Assembly: GCA_022559985.1 (NCBI GenBank)
Contig: JAFJTR010000096.1
Span: forward strand, 1-64,000
Reading direction: 5' to 3'
DNA length: 64,000 nt
From: Parastagonospora avenae f. sp. tritici 18332-5
Taxonomy: Eukaryota; Ascomycota; Dothideomycetes; Pleosporales; Phaeosphaeriaceae
Below, piece by piece: positions 1-11,556 of the stretch (positions are counted from its first letter, which is position 1; the number at the start of each line of letters is the position of its first letter). A model generated the notes under the pieces. The model saw only the letters and a list, made by a program, of their open reading frames with translations, was not told the DNA's origin and made no database searches. The translations under genes were made by a program, and so were the position numbers.

Positions 1-58
1 CGACCAAGCCGTGACCCCCCTCTTCCCCACCGCAGCCCCCTGGTGCGGCCCCCCAACA

Positions 59-121
59 AACCCCCCCCCCCCCCCGGCGGGGGCGACGGGGGCGACGGCC
101 CCCCCCCCCCCCCCCCCCCCC
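59..121. repeat. Poly-C low-complexity tract
   Basis: Two long runs of C (about 59-75 and 99-121) enclose a short GGCGGGGGCGACGG-type segment. The tract lies just upstream of a splice acceptor (CAG ending at 170) and probably sits in the last intron of the partial gene that follows. The run lengths may be unreliable, because homopolymers of this size are prone to sequencing error. Confidence 0.9.
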
Positions 122-170
122 TTCCCTCCTCTCGTCTCAAAAAAGACACTACACTGATTCTCACGCCCAG

Positions 171-539
171 GTCGCGCTTAACTACTACTCCCAATGGCTC
201 GTCAAATCCTGCGGCACGTACCCGCCCGCCGTCTGGGAGGAGCTCTTCACGCGCCATGGTTCGCCGGTGTTTCGGCATTATCACACGATGTTGTATTCGC
301 TGCCGGTTATGTTGAAGACGCTGCACGAGCAGGATGCGGGTGTGTTGTTCAAGCCTAAGTTTTTCGAGGCGCGGAGGGCGAAGAATCTGGCCACGACGTT
401 CGTTGTGCCGAAGCCCGTGTTGAGGTTTCCGGGGGGAGAGGTGCAGCCGGGGTATACCATCGGCACGCGCAAGAATGGGACAGATCTGGCGTATTGGCCC
501 AAAGATTTGAAGACTGAGGTTATAAGATCGGCTGCTTAG
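171..539 (+). CDS. 3'-terminal exon of an unidentified protein (partial)
   Basis: The reading frame is open from a good acceptor (pyrimidine-rich stretch then CAG at 168-170) to a TAG at 537-539 and gives 122 residues. The peptide is moderately basic, with conserved-looking stretches such as YSLPVMLKTLHEQDAG and RFPGGEVQPGYTIGTRKNG. I do not recognise the family and see no membrane segment or catalytic motif. The 5' part lies outside the window or beyond the poly-C tract, so neither the start nor the exon count can be given. The last 120 bases are G-rich on the sense strand, as in several other genes here. I am fairly sure that it is coding and not at all sure what it does. Confidence 0.5.
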   Translation, partial: VALNYYSQWLVKSCGTYPPAVWEELFTRHGSPVFRHYHTMLYSLPVMLKTLHEQDAGVLFKPKFFEARRAKNLATTFVVPKPVLRFPGGEVQPGYTIGTRKNGTDLAYWPKDLKTEVIRSAA

Positions 540-893
540 TGATCGTAAGCAAGGTAAATACCTCGACAGTGATCTATGCGCATAACTAGACTGAATGGCT
601 GCGTTTTCGCGTACGCCTTATCGAAAGATACATATTCATCCAATGATGCTTCCCAAAAGAGGCCATTTGCGAGATTTGTAGCGTGGACAGTGATGTCACT
701 CTCTCCTTCACACTCTCTCGATCTAGCATGCCAGCTGACGCTGTATAACCTCCACTAACTAGGCACCGCCAGTCCCATCCCTCCCCGCCCATCGAACTAC
801 GCTCATGATTCGTGGAGATCTCTCGATGCTAGAGAAAATTATGTTCGCCGTGTCTCTTGTGTTTCCTGGAAAAGAGGAAGTCCCTGCGATAGC

Positions 894-1226
894 TTGTTCG
901 TTTGCTGTCATCATCAACCTGAACTGAGTGAGTTGTATGCGGTGCTCAACCAGCGGCCGATTCCCGCTGAAATTGTGGCGTACTGCGCTGACAACGTGGC
1001 ATGTCTGCCGTTTCACAAGGGGAAAGGGCGGGATTTGGTGAGAGATGAAGCGGCGAGACGGGTTGCGAATTCGCAGAGGAAGGATTGTATACCGCATGGG
1101 TGGGAGAAAGCGCTGGTGCCATGGAGGGCGAAGCAGAATGCGAAGTTAGACGTGTTGAACGGCGAGGACTTGTACGATGAGACGAGTTGGAGGGATTGTG
1201 TTGACGATGGGGATATTGGATTTTAA
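894..1226 (+). pseudogene. C-terminal fragment of a 3'-5' exonuclease (DnaQ/RNase D-like fold)
   Basis: The peptide has the C-terminal signature I associate with fungal 3'-5' exonuclease-domain proteins: ELYAVLNQRPIPAEIVAYC, then DNVACLP (the place of the usual C-x-QDV-x-x-LP), then SQRKDCIPHGWEKALVPW near the end. The upstream part of the domain, with the DxE motif and the first conserved Asp, is not recognisable before position 894, although the frame stays open back to about 780. In this copy the conserved QDV has become DNV. A gene fragment or decayed copy is therefore more likely than a working gene. The alternative is a real last exon whose 5' exons are too diverged to see. It ends in TAA at 1224-1226. 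Confidence 0.5.
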
Positions 1227-1304
1227 GATAAATAAAGTAGATAAGCTAGGTTGACATCGAGAAAAAGCGTCTGTTTAGTGGTGTAGATGTTGGACTAGGG
1301 AGTT

Positions 1305-2947
1305 CTAAGGAACACGGAATATGGGATATTCATCCCCCTCCTCCCCTGGCACAAGATTATATCTAACCACACTCCCCACGCCCTCAGGCTCCAACAGCGC
1401 AAACACATACCCCGCATTCTTCTGCCTCGTATCCACCCAGAATCCCCCCTTCGGAATCCTCACCTGCCGTGTCGAACTCCTCGTCGTCACTCTCGTCTGC
1501 GCAATGCCCTCGAACTTGCTGTCTGCCACCTCTGCCGTCTCGATGATGAGTGCTTCGACGACACCGGTGTAGGAGGAGGTGAGGGTAGTGACGTTGACGC
1601 CGAGGAATCGCAGACGCTCGGCGACGGGCGCGAAGGCAAGAGAGAAGACGTATGCGCGCGGGCGCGAGCGGGTTAGGAGGATGCGCGTGGGGTCGGAGTT
1701 TTGGGAGCGTACGGTGACATTCACCAACTTTCCCGTGTCTTTGTCGAAGAAGGGGATTTGCTTGGACGTGATTTGGTAATCATCGAGAACGACTATGTCG
1801 TCTTTACTCTGCGTGAATGCCTCACGTCCGGATTCGAGTGTGGCGTAGACGTTGTCAAAATCTGACACGGCTTTGTCGATGATGGTCGTCAATGTAAGTA
1901 ATTGGGATGCAACGCGCCGCTGGAAGTGTTGGGCTGCGAGACGGATACCGCGCGTTTCGACGAGGAAGGTTAGGGATTGATAGTTTCCGGCGCCTTTGTG
2001 GTTGGCTTGGGCGTGCCAGTCTGGCTCTTGGATGGTGATTGTTCCGTTTGCAACGCTGGTTGTGAAGTACGGCCCAACCCTCAAACCCTTTGCCGTCGTT
2101 GCTGCGAAGATGTCGTCGACGAACGCCTGGTTGAGAGCGCGGATGTTGGGGTTCACATTGGGGTTCTTGTTCGCTGAGACGAGGAGGTCTTGAGCGCGGA
2201 TGTAGCGCTGGGCTACAGGTCCAACGCCAGTGTATTCATGTGCGTCAATGAAGATGTGCGGATCAAAGTCTGACTGAGCTTGTCGGATCGCACGAGTTTG
2301 CTCACGGAGTAGCACCGCATGGTCGCGGTTTGGATCGTAGTTTGAAGCCAATTGGCGTTGGAAGTACTCTACGCCATCGGCATTGTAGCGCGGTAGGATG
2401 AGTAGGTCAATCTTTTCGAGCACCTTTGACGTCCATTGCGCATTGTTTGCAAATTTTGCGAGAAGTGCTAAAGCACCCTGGTCGCCGGCAGGTTCGTCGC
2501 CGTGTTGGCCTCCCTGGAGCCAGAGACGGAGTTTCTTGTCGCTGTGCTTACCGTTGGACAACGTGACGTACGGGATAGCGCGACCTTCTTCTGATTTGAG
2601 TTCGTCGTGGTACTTGATCCAGCCATTGCGGCTTGCTATGCTGTTGACGAAATTCTCTTGGAGACCAGGATTAGACATTTTCATGTAATACAGAGGCCAT
2701 AATCTAACATACCCAATGTACTCTGCGGAGTTGGGCCAGAAGTTCCATTCACCCAAGTCGGTGGGAGAGTGGCATTGCCCAAAAATGCTGGCGACAGTAA
2801 TTCGACGCCTTTGATGTCCTGAAAGTTGGCGGCCACCTGAGGTGAGTCGACGATAACTGCATTTTGATTGTTTGCATAGCTGTCTGCAGCGGCGTAACCG
2901 ATACACGACGCGATTACGCTGAATGCAGGAGGCAGAGTGGACCGCAT
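1305..2947 (-). CDS. Secreted M14-family zinc carboxypeptidase
   Basis: Two exons, 2947-2713 and 2656-1305, are joined over a 56-nt GTATGT...CAAG intron and give 528 residues. The start was chosen because it gives a hydrophobic leader (MRSTLPPAFSVIASCIGYAAA) typical of a signal peptide. The longer open frame that reads into the intron does not. Zinc and catalytic residues of peptidase family M14 are visible: H130-x-x-E133 in GGQHGDEPAG, the third ligand candidate H218 in FIDAHEY, and the catalytic Glu candidate E312 in LVETRG. Such enzymes remove C-terminal residues from extracellular peptides. The last 200 or so residues follow the peptidase domain and may form a beta-rich C-terminal module. 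The sense strand becomes G-rich near the 3' end. Function at family level is secure; substrate preference is unknown. Confidence 0.85.
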
Positions 2948-3516
2948 TTTGGATGACGGTAACCTGGACCAGTTCCTGTAGTGACAAAAGATATTCGCGC
3001 CCACTGGGGACGAAAGTACCTCGCACCTGGAATGCAATACATTTATAGGGTATCCAGGGCACCCCGGAAGTTTATCGTCATAGTCCAGCCGTTGTCATAC
3101 GAATCCCCAAGCATAATAATTGCTACATGTTGAGCTCATCGCGGTGCCGAAGTATTGGCGAAGATTCGAGCTGCCTATTGCGGTGTAGGTTGCTGTTGGC
3201 CCCTAGTTGAGATAGGATGAAGGAGTTTAGCGATGTCGATCAAAGCTTGTCAATCAACATTATGGAGAAATCGTAGCGCGTGCAAGTCTCGCTTCGAGAC
3301 TGGTTGTAAGATTCATGTTCATGTCGCGGTTTCACTTCAAGTGAATTTGGCGCGCAATCTTGTTTTTCAGGTCGTTGTGTCTGTTTAGTTAAGTGGAGAG
3401 ACAAGGCGGGGCGGGAGCGAAGGATAACTGCCAAGCAATCACACCATCCGAACCATGTATTCGCGTCGATTTTTCGCATGCTAACAGCCGCTTTGCGCGA
3501 ACAGTTGTCAATGTAC
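2948..3516. other. Intergenic region, promoter of the carboxypeptidase gene
   Basis: The region holds the 5' flank of the M14 gene and the 3' flank of the alpha/beta hydrolase gene. Open frames here are short and shift. I see no domain, tRNA or repeat. Confidence 0.5.
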
Positions 3517-5317
3517 TTACACGCCATCCTCTTCATTCAGCTTGATACCCCTCTCAAACAACCCTTCCAACCACCCATTACACTCCGCTCTCATCTCCGC
3601 CGGAATGACATGTCCCTGCCCCTTGATAAAATGCTTTTCTACCTCACCCTCCTGCCAAACATCCTCCTCTTCTTCAATGCCCAGCCAATTCTCTTTGCCC
3701 GTCTTACCTTCTCCCTTCTCTAGTCCCCTCCATAACACAACGCCATGCGGAAACGTAATCATCATATCCTGCGTACCGTGAACGACCATAATTCGTCTCG
3801 TGCCAACGGTCTTGGCGATTTGCTGCAGCTGTTCGGGAGACTTATAATGCCAGCCTGCTGCGATAGCTTGCAGGATGAACCCGGCTTTTTGAAAGTACTT
3901 GGGCTGTTGGCGCTTCCAGAGTTCGTTGGCTGCAAAGCGGTCGCCGTTGGTTGGGAAGGCTTGTTTCACTGGCTCGAGAGTGTCAGGTGAATCGAGCCAT
4001 GATTGGGTGTAGAGGTTCTTTTTGACGTTTTCGATTTGTTGGTCGATTGCTTTGGGAATGAAGAGGTTTACGCGGTTGATCAAGTTCTCGACGAAGCCCT
4101 GGTCGAGTTAGTATCGCGATGTCACTTCGCAGCTAAAGCGACTCACTGTTGTTCTGAACACTCCAGCTGCCGTCGACAGTAGTGATAGCGTACAAATGCG
4201 ATCAGGTATGAGTGCGGCCTGTGTCTAGTTAGCCTCTGATTCGTCTACTTCTCTCCGCATAACGATCGACGGTAGGGTGTGACACGTGCGGCCCGATGAA
4301 CGGCGCACGTGCAGGGCCGGGGCGTAACAATGGGGTGGAGCGGAGCGGAGCGGGCCCAGAGCATGCTACCGAGATTACAGGACGGGGTGCAGGTTCGGGA
4401 ATCGTTTGATGCCCATGGCGGGCGAGCGTACATCGGACGGATCGTACAGCTTCCGAAGTTTCCGAAGCACAACTCTTCAACGTCGAAGGACTGCATCATG
4501 GACGCACAAGAAGACTTCGGAGATTATGGAGGACGTACCATTTCTTGCGCAATCATGCCTCCCATGCTGATCCCGATGATGTGCAATTCACGCTTTTTAT
4601 TCCAGCCGAGATGGTCGAGAACTTCGATAATGTCTTTGGCCATCTCAGAGGTCGAGTAGCGGAATCTGGGCTTGTCCGACTCGCCAATACCGCGGTTGTC
4701 AGTCACAAGCGAAGAGTATTGGTCGCCTTTTGTGTGAGCAAAGTCTTTTGTCTGGCGCTGCCATGCATACTTCATCCCACCAAGGCCCATGACCCACTAC
4801 ATGGCGTCAGTACGACACGAGGATGACTGAGGCCGCGTCATAAGGCAGCAAGTATAGGAGCAGAACACGTAAGTACCGGTACTCGACGAAGACAGATGAA
4901 AAAAAGGTCGCGAGGATAAGCTTCACATGTCAGGAACATGAGACGTGAGAAGTGGTTGTGAGACGGCCCATGCGACCGAAACAAAACGTGCCTGGAGGCG
5001 CTACTGCACATCGACTGCAACGGCTAGGCAGAGGCTCGCTAGATTTGCGTATGACAAATGATGTTGCACGATGTGCCTGTTTGACATGGGGTGTTGCAGC
5101 ATTATGAAGGCCAAATATAGAGCATACTTACAACCAGGTGTCGATCTCCGGAGCCGTGCACTTCATATGCAATATTGATGGGACCGCCTCTGCCTTGGGC
5201 AACGGGCACCTTGCCTTTCTGTGTGGGCTTGAGGTCCCAGATAGTGTGGTTGTACTCAGGGTGCTGTTGCAGCTCTTCAGGTGTGAGAGGCGCCATACTG
5301 AAGTTCCCCTTCGGCAC
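3517..5317 (-). CDS. Alpha/beta-hydrolase fold protein
   Basis: Four exons (5317-5132, 4796-4539, 4218-4147, 4098-3517) keep one frame and encode 365 residues. The splice sites are good; the last intron has a perfect TACTAAC branch point. The catalytic triad is visible: nucleophile Ser about 139 in GISMGG, Asp about 283 in HGTQDMM and His about 335 in GQGHVIP. DNRGIGESDKP before the nucleophile is the usual strand-4 signature of the fold. It is probably a cytosolic esterase, lipase or C-C hydrolase; the substrate cannot be read from sequence. The TAA stop is part of GTGTAAGTAC, a good splice donor, so an alternative isoform with a further exon downstream is conceivable. Confidence 0.85.
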
Positions 5318-6251
5318 AGCTGCTAGTGACTGCGATCCGCAACAACGATTAGCAAGATCCCTGGAGGGCGCGACGAAGACCGCTAAGAAAATATGGCGCT
5401 TGTTTGATGATGTTGGAGATGCAGTTAGCAGCCGGGTGGCGCAGCAGGGTTGGCGGATTGCCTATTACAGCTACCTGCTCCAAAATCATACCACAGGGCA
5501 GCGCGTGCAGACCTGGCTCATGCGAGGGACGCGCAGCTGGGAAATTGTTTGGGCAGCTGCTAGATTAACAAAGAAGCGTCACTTACTGTTGCTGTGTCAG
5601 ATTGAGATGGACAGAGCGCTTAGCGATGCATATGTACGACTGCAGAGTGCAGTGGGGTAGGGTGGGATGGCTGAGGATGTTGATGTTCTGATCCGTGCCT
5701 GTGTACGAGATGCGGACGTCATATGGGCTATGCCGCTTTCGGCTTCATTCGGTGGTCGACTCGGCGCGCGAACTACGGCGGACGGCTCTGACAGGTACGA
5801 ATCGCCAGGCGCTCTATACGGGCTGAGGGCTGATCGTGCAGCAGCCCTGGAGAATCGGCGGTAGTCTGCATTTCTTCATGATAGTAGTGCTGACATCTGG
5901 AGCATTACCGCCTCGTTATACCACACGTCTCCGCACCTTCCTCGTCCCCCATCGCGCCTGCCTGCACCATCCGACTCACACACCGGCCAAACAAGCTTTC
6001 TGCCTCTCCGCGGTGCGCCGTTGCGATTCGGTCGCATGGCAGTCTGCGACAATAATACTCCCGCACCCTGTCCACCGCGTCCTCGGCTGCGTTTCATCGC
6101 TGCCCAGCACTAGTCCCCTCCACGCCCGCACCGCGTCGCCGCTCACAAAACTACTCGGCGCCCCGTACCTGCAGAGGGTCCAGCCGCCCATACGAAATAC
6201 ACCAAATACACCAAAGCCGAGAATCCCTCGCACCCGCGCCCACACGCCGCC
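5318..6251. promoter_or_regulatory. Divergent promoter region between the hydrolase and Zn2Cys6 genes
   Basis: About 930 bp separate the two divergent start codons. The half next to the transcription factor gene is rich in pyrimidines on the plus strand, as is common in fungal 5' leaders. No confident TATA element or repeat was seen, and open frames are short. Confidence 0.45.
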
Positions 6252-9200
6252 ATGAATCCCGCCCAGAATGGCTTCTACGCCCCCGGCCCGCCCATGATGA
6301 ATCCGCCGCCGCGCATCTTTGGGAGCGGCCAATTCGACCCCTCGCAGATGCCCCAGGGCAATATGTTTGCCCAAGATGACTACGACGACCACGGCGACCA
6401 GAGCGACCCCAAGCGACGGCGGATAGCAAGGGTAGCTACTGTCTGGCAAGTGATTGGACCATGCTGACTGGCTGCAGGCGTGCGACATGTGCCGGAAGAA
6501 GAAGATAAAGTGCGACGGCAAGATGCCCTCGTGCACACACTGCCAGAACTATAAGACGGAATGCATCTTCACTCAAGTAGAAAAGAAGAGGCAACCGCCA
6601 AAGGGGTGCGTTGGTCGTGTCGAGAGAGTAGGCCGGAAGCTGACGGGAACAGTGCCAAGTACATCGAAGGGCTCGAGAACCGCCTGGCACGCATGGAGTC
6701 GCTCATGCGCCTGTCGGGAGTGCTTCCCGAAGACGACGACGGCAGCACCGACCTCGCAACGCTGGAGAAGCGCTTCACAGACCGCGCTGGCCAGTCGGCA
6801 ACACCAAGGAATAGCGAACATGAAGACAGGCGGGAATCAGTCGCACCCGCCAATGCGAACGGAACCCCCGTGCAACCGGCGCTCCCAAGCCCGAGAAGTG
6901 GCACCGCCTCGCCCGAGCCAGAAAAGCAGGCCAATGGAGAGAGCAAGGATGAGGACGCCCTCGCTGAGATGATGTGTTCGCTGGTGACCAACAACTGTGG
7001 TGAAACGAGATATATTGGTCCGTCATGATCCGGTGGAATGTGTATGCAGTACTGACAACAAACAGGATCGTCATCTGGATTCTCCATTTTCTCGCCCAAG
7101 GGCATACAATGGGTTAATGACAAGACCGGCGACAACTCGTTCCGCGACATGATCTCCACAGCCGCCGTCGAGGACAACAAATGGATATCATGGCGGCCCG
7201 ACGTCTTCCAGGACATCTTCAAGCGCCGAGTGTACAAGCAACTGCCGCCGAAGCACGAAGCCTTGTCACTGTTAAAAGACTACTTCGAGAACTTCAACTG
7301 CATGTTTCCGCTGTTCCACGAGCCGACCTTTATGCATCTAGTCGACAAACATTACTCCAAAGACCCATATGAAGGCTCGGGGTGGTGGGCATCGCTGAAC
7401 GTCGCATTGGCCTTCGCTCATCGACTGCGGGTGATGAGCAATCTGGTGCCCGCCGAAGAGGATGAAAAGGCTTGGCAGTACCTGAAGAACGCCATGAGTG
7501 TCATGGTGGAGCTGACCATGCGCAACACCGATCTGCTCAGTGTCCAGGCCCTGTTGGGCATTGTAAGAACAACCTGTGTCTCTCCAAGGTCTACGTTGCT
7601 GACAGCATGCAGGGACTCTTCCTCTTAGGCACACCGAACCCTCAACCAACATACTTCTTCGTCGCAACAGCCATGAGACTTGCGCATAGCATCGGTCTGC
7701 ACAAGAAAGGCGCCAACTTCAATCTCAACAGCGCTGAGGTCGAACAACGGAAGCGTGTGTTCTGGATAGCTTACATGCTAGACAAAGAGTGAGCAATTCT
7801 CTATCATACATTGCTGGGTCTGCTAACACTTCCCAGCATCTGCCTCCGCTCTGGTCGACCCCCCATCCAAGACGACGATGACATGAACGTGGAACTTCCG
7901 AGCGAGTATCCCGCGGACAACATCGGAAACATTCCGCTGGCAGACGGAAAAGGCACCATGAACCTGTTCCGCCTCATGTGCACCTTTTCTGTCATTCAGA
8001 GCAATGTCTACAAGGGCTTGTACTCTGTCAAAGCCGCCAAGCAGACAGACGGCGAGCTTCTCAACACCATTGGTGAACTGGACCGAGAACTCGAGGATTG
8101 GAAAGACGCCATACCTCTCGAATTCCGACCGGAACACGATATCAAAGCCTCGCATACGCCGCTCATTCTGCAAGTCGCTGTGTTACATCTCGGATACTAC
8201 AACTGTCTGACTACGATTCACCGCATGAGTGTGCACCACGGATACTGGACCAGCCGCTTGTCGAACTTTGCCATTCAAGGATTGAACGCAAGGCCACTCA
8301 ACCCGCGAGTCTTCATGTCAGCGCAGCTCTGTGTCCAGGCAGCCCGCGCATCGATACATCTGCTCAAATACATACCGAAGGGCGATCTTTCGTGTGTGTG
8401 GTTGATCATCTACTTCCCGGTTACCGCCCTCGTTACACTTTTCGCAAACATCCTCCAGAACCCACAAGACACGCGATCAAGATCCGACCTGAAGCTCATG
8501 AAGTTGGTGGTCAACTTCCTCAACATGTTGAACGACGACCAAGGCAGCGGAAGTGTCAAGCGCATGTGCAGCGTCTGTGCCGAGTTTGAGCGCATCGCAG
8601 GAGCAGTGCTAGAAAAAGCCGATCGCGAACATGCCTCGAGACGAAAGAGGAAGCAAGGCGATTCTGAGCAGGATGCGCAGATTGAAGCAACAGCAGCAGA
8701 ACTCTTATCAACTGGACGTAACGGCTCGCAATCTTCGCCTGCAGCCAGCGCCGCAGCTGCAACAACACCACAAAATAACGCATCCGAAGGCATGATCTTC
8801 AACCCCGACTTTCACGGTTTTAACGAGGTAAGCCTAAACGCACGACACATTTGATCTCCCGCTAACACCCCCCCAGCCCTTCCCCTTCTCCCCCAACTTC
8901 ACCCACGCCTCGCTCCAATCCGCCCCACAACTAAACCAATTCGGTTCCCCCGGCATATCCACACAAATGCTTTCAAACCCGCAATCCGCCTCCAACCCCC
9001 TCCCCAACACCACCACCATGGACTCCAACGGCATCAACAACCTCATGAACATGAACCAGTTCGACCAGACGTTCAACAACGTGCCGCAAGATTTGTGGAA
9101 AATGCCAATGACGCTGGAGTGGGACTGGGCGGATATGACGGGGTATAGCGGCTATGAGGATGGCATCAGCATGAATGGCGTCATGCCGGATTTTGGGAAT

Positions 9201-9254
9201 AGTGGGCATGGGACGAGTGAGTTTAATCAGAACAGTATGAATGGAGGGAGGTAG
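6252..9254 (+). CDS. Zn2Cys6 (fungal binuclear cluster) transcription factor
   Basis: Seven exons (6252-6431, 6478-6605, 6653-7017, 7066-7562, 7613-7788, 7837-8827, 8877-9254) join in frame to give 904 residues. The DNA-binding cluster is at residues 62-89 with cysteines 62, 65, 72, 79, 82 and 89 (C-x2-C-x6-C-x6-C-x2-C-x6-C). A basic KRRR precedes it and a predicted dimerisation helix follows. The middle holds the fungal-specific transcription factor domain: FPLFHEPTF, GTPNPQP, MRLAHSIGLHK and RVFWIAYMLDK are its typical blocks. The C-terminus is rich in Asn, Gln, Met and Ser, consistent with an activation region. It should act in the nucleus on CGG-containing sites. The pathway it controls cannot be told from the neighbours, which form no obvious cluster. 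Confidence 0.9.
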
Positions 9255-9880
9255 TGAGGCGGGAGGGGAAGAGGGATGTGGTTTGGTTTGGGAGGGAGAT
9301 ATGTAGTAGGGGTGCTGTGTCGAAAAGACTACCGTATGAATCTTCGAGGGTGTGGGTATATAATCTTATGTATTGTATGTAATTATGACTGTTATGACAC
9401 AATATGCAGTACATATACATGAACGCATGCATGCACCTTTTGAAATGGGTGATGCAGGTCATTGATCGACAGTGGGTCGGTTTGGCTGAAGGAGGAGAGA
9501 GGAGACATAAAACACCGCATTTGTCCGTACATAGCAATCCTCATTATCACGTGAGCTGCTGATGCATAGGCCTGCAGGCCTGTGCGCGGCAGAACTGTAT
9601 ATGAACGCGTTCGTACGATAGATAGAACATCATCAATCTGCAACAATATACATTCGTAACTTGATCAACCCCACCGTACAATATTGTACACCCACCTACT
9701 GCAACTATCGCGCTGCAGACGAAGTGCTACTAACAGCATTGGCGTTTTCGGTCTTTCTCTACACCATTGTTGTGCAGAGAAGACTGGGGGGGAGGCAGGA
9801 GAAAGTGAATGGGTTTTTTATCTGTAATCGAGAGTGGAGGCAAACATAGGGCATGTGTGTAAAGATTTTTGTCATTTCTC
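9255..9880. other. 3' flank of the Zn2Cys6 gene
   Basis: The stretch holds the probable 3' untranslated region, with AT-rich TATAATC and TATGTATTGTATGT stretches near 9356-9380 that could serve in polyadenylation, followed by sequence without a recognisable gene. Confidence 0.4.
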
Positions 9881-10970
9881 ACGACTCAGCACACGTACAG
9901 ACTCTCCCCTTCCTTTTGTTCGCAATTTTGCTGCTCATGAAGAGATCACCATCTTTTTTTTTGTTTGAGCTTGATGAGTGGTTGGGGAAGAAGAGGAAAG
10001 GACATGGCTAGTGGTTGAGATTGTTTTTCATAGTTTTCCGGATGTCGGTGTGAGATAGAGGAGATAGAGTAGCAGAGCGAGGCAAGTTTTATATGTGCCT
10101 AGGTGCGATCGAGGATAGAGACGAACATCGACTCATGGTACGAGCGTTTTGGAACATGTAGCTGTCCTTGTGGATTTTGTGTCGTGGTGAATGTCACGAC
10201 TCAGCACATGCACATGCCATCGCTTGTTTTCGTCTGGATTTTTGGTGCTCATAAGTTGTTGATCATTTTGCTTTTGGTCGAGGCACAGGAGAGGACATTG
10301 TCCTTCACAATCGTGTTTTTGGTATTCCCACGGTTATTAGCGTGGTTTGTGGGAGATGGAAAAGCAGAGCGAGGCGGGTTTCATATGCAGCGAACGAGAC
10401 TTGCAAGGATATCGCTCTGTGTCGAGATCATTTTGAAATGTAACAGCTTAATTGGACAGCTGGCTCGTATTCTTTTTGAGAAATGATCTTGCTTTCTCAT
10501 CAAAGATTAGGGAAACGGCTTCCGAAGAGAGAGAGGAGAGGACATACGTGGGCTTAAAATAGGACTTCTGGTATTTCCATGAATGGTTTTGTCGTAAGGC
10601 GAAGGTGGAGAAGAAGGCGGAGGAGAGTTTTTATATGTCGCGATCGAGTGTGGAGGCGGACATGCAGTCTCCAACTTCTGATTTTTGATATCGGGGTTTT
10701 TTGGACGCTGATTCTCCTCCGCCATAAACGTGCACAACGAGACATAATATATGCTGCTCTCCATTCATTTCAGAAGCGACATCTCGCTTCTCATTTCTTA
10801 GATATATCTGATGAATGACTGAGGAAAAGGAGAAGACATGGGGTTTCTCAGAAGCAGTTTTTGATGTTTACACTATTGTTAGAGTGGGTTACAGGAGATT
10901 AAGAAGACGAAGAAGGAAAAGGTTTTATGTGCGCGAACGAGGCCCGCGATAATCGATACGCTGAGGCACC
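9880..10970. repeat. Degenerate direct repeats, left array
   Basis: Four diverged units can be matched by eye. Each ends in a segment like GCAGAGCGAGGCGGGTTTCA or GAAGGAAAAGGTTTTATGTG, seen near 10072, 10363, 10618 and 10912, giving a spacing of roughly 255-295 bp. Units also share CACGACTCAGCACA (first two units), a GAGGACAT-type block and a GGAGAT-type block. The repeats have no convincing coding potential. They resemble the array on the other side of the Copia element. Confidence 0.6.
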
Positions 10971-11194
10971 GCACCTGCACACATTCAGCGTGGTCAACAG
11001 GGCGTACTACCGTGGTAGTCCTCTACAGGTTACTACTTATATAAGCAGTAAGTAGCTGAGGGTGAATGGGTGGGTCCCTTAATCGTAGCGGTAACCGCTT
11101 GGGAGTCGTACTACAGCTGTACGGTCACGTGCTTGTATTGAAGGCCGAATTCACTCAGGGGCAGCCGAGGTATTCTGTTACGGTGTGGAAATGC

Positions 11195-11377
11195 AGTCAA
11201 AATAAAGTATTGTGTATTGTCTTTTGTTGTCGTGCTGCTCGTGCAGACCTCTGAAAGGGCCAGCCGCAGGGTCTGTTCACATGACGTATCTACGATACAG
11301 CTGAGGTAAGAGGTGCTTGATAAGTTGAGGAAGTTGCACCAGAACACCAACACATGATCTGCTTCTCATAACCGTCA
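11195..11377 (-). repeat. Copia 3' LTR (left end)
   Basis: This copy matches the right-hand copy over ACATGACGTATC, ATACAGCTGA, CACCAACAC and GATCTGCTTCTC, with scattered differences. It ends on the plus strand at ATAACCGTCA (11377), so on the element strand it begins TGACGGTTAT. A purine-rich GGATGAGGGTGTGTG just inside it on the element strand could be the polypurine tract. The outer (left) boundary is approximate. Confidence 0.65.
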
Positions 11378-11556
11378 CACACACCCTCATCCTGTAGTCG
11401 TCTCGCGACGTAAGGATGAACCTCTTAGGCGTTGTTCTCCATCTCACGAACCTTTAAATGAATGTCGATCTGGTGGAGTTGCTGTACAAATTCAACATGC
11501 TTCTGTCGAGAAGGGATTTTCGTCATGCTGTCAGCTGGCATCTGGTTCGTGGGCTT

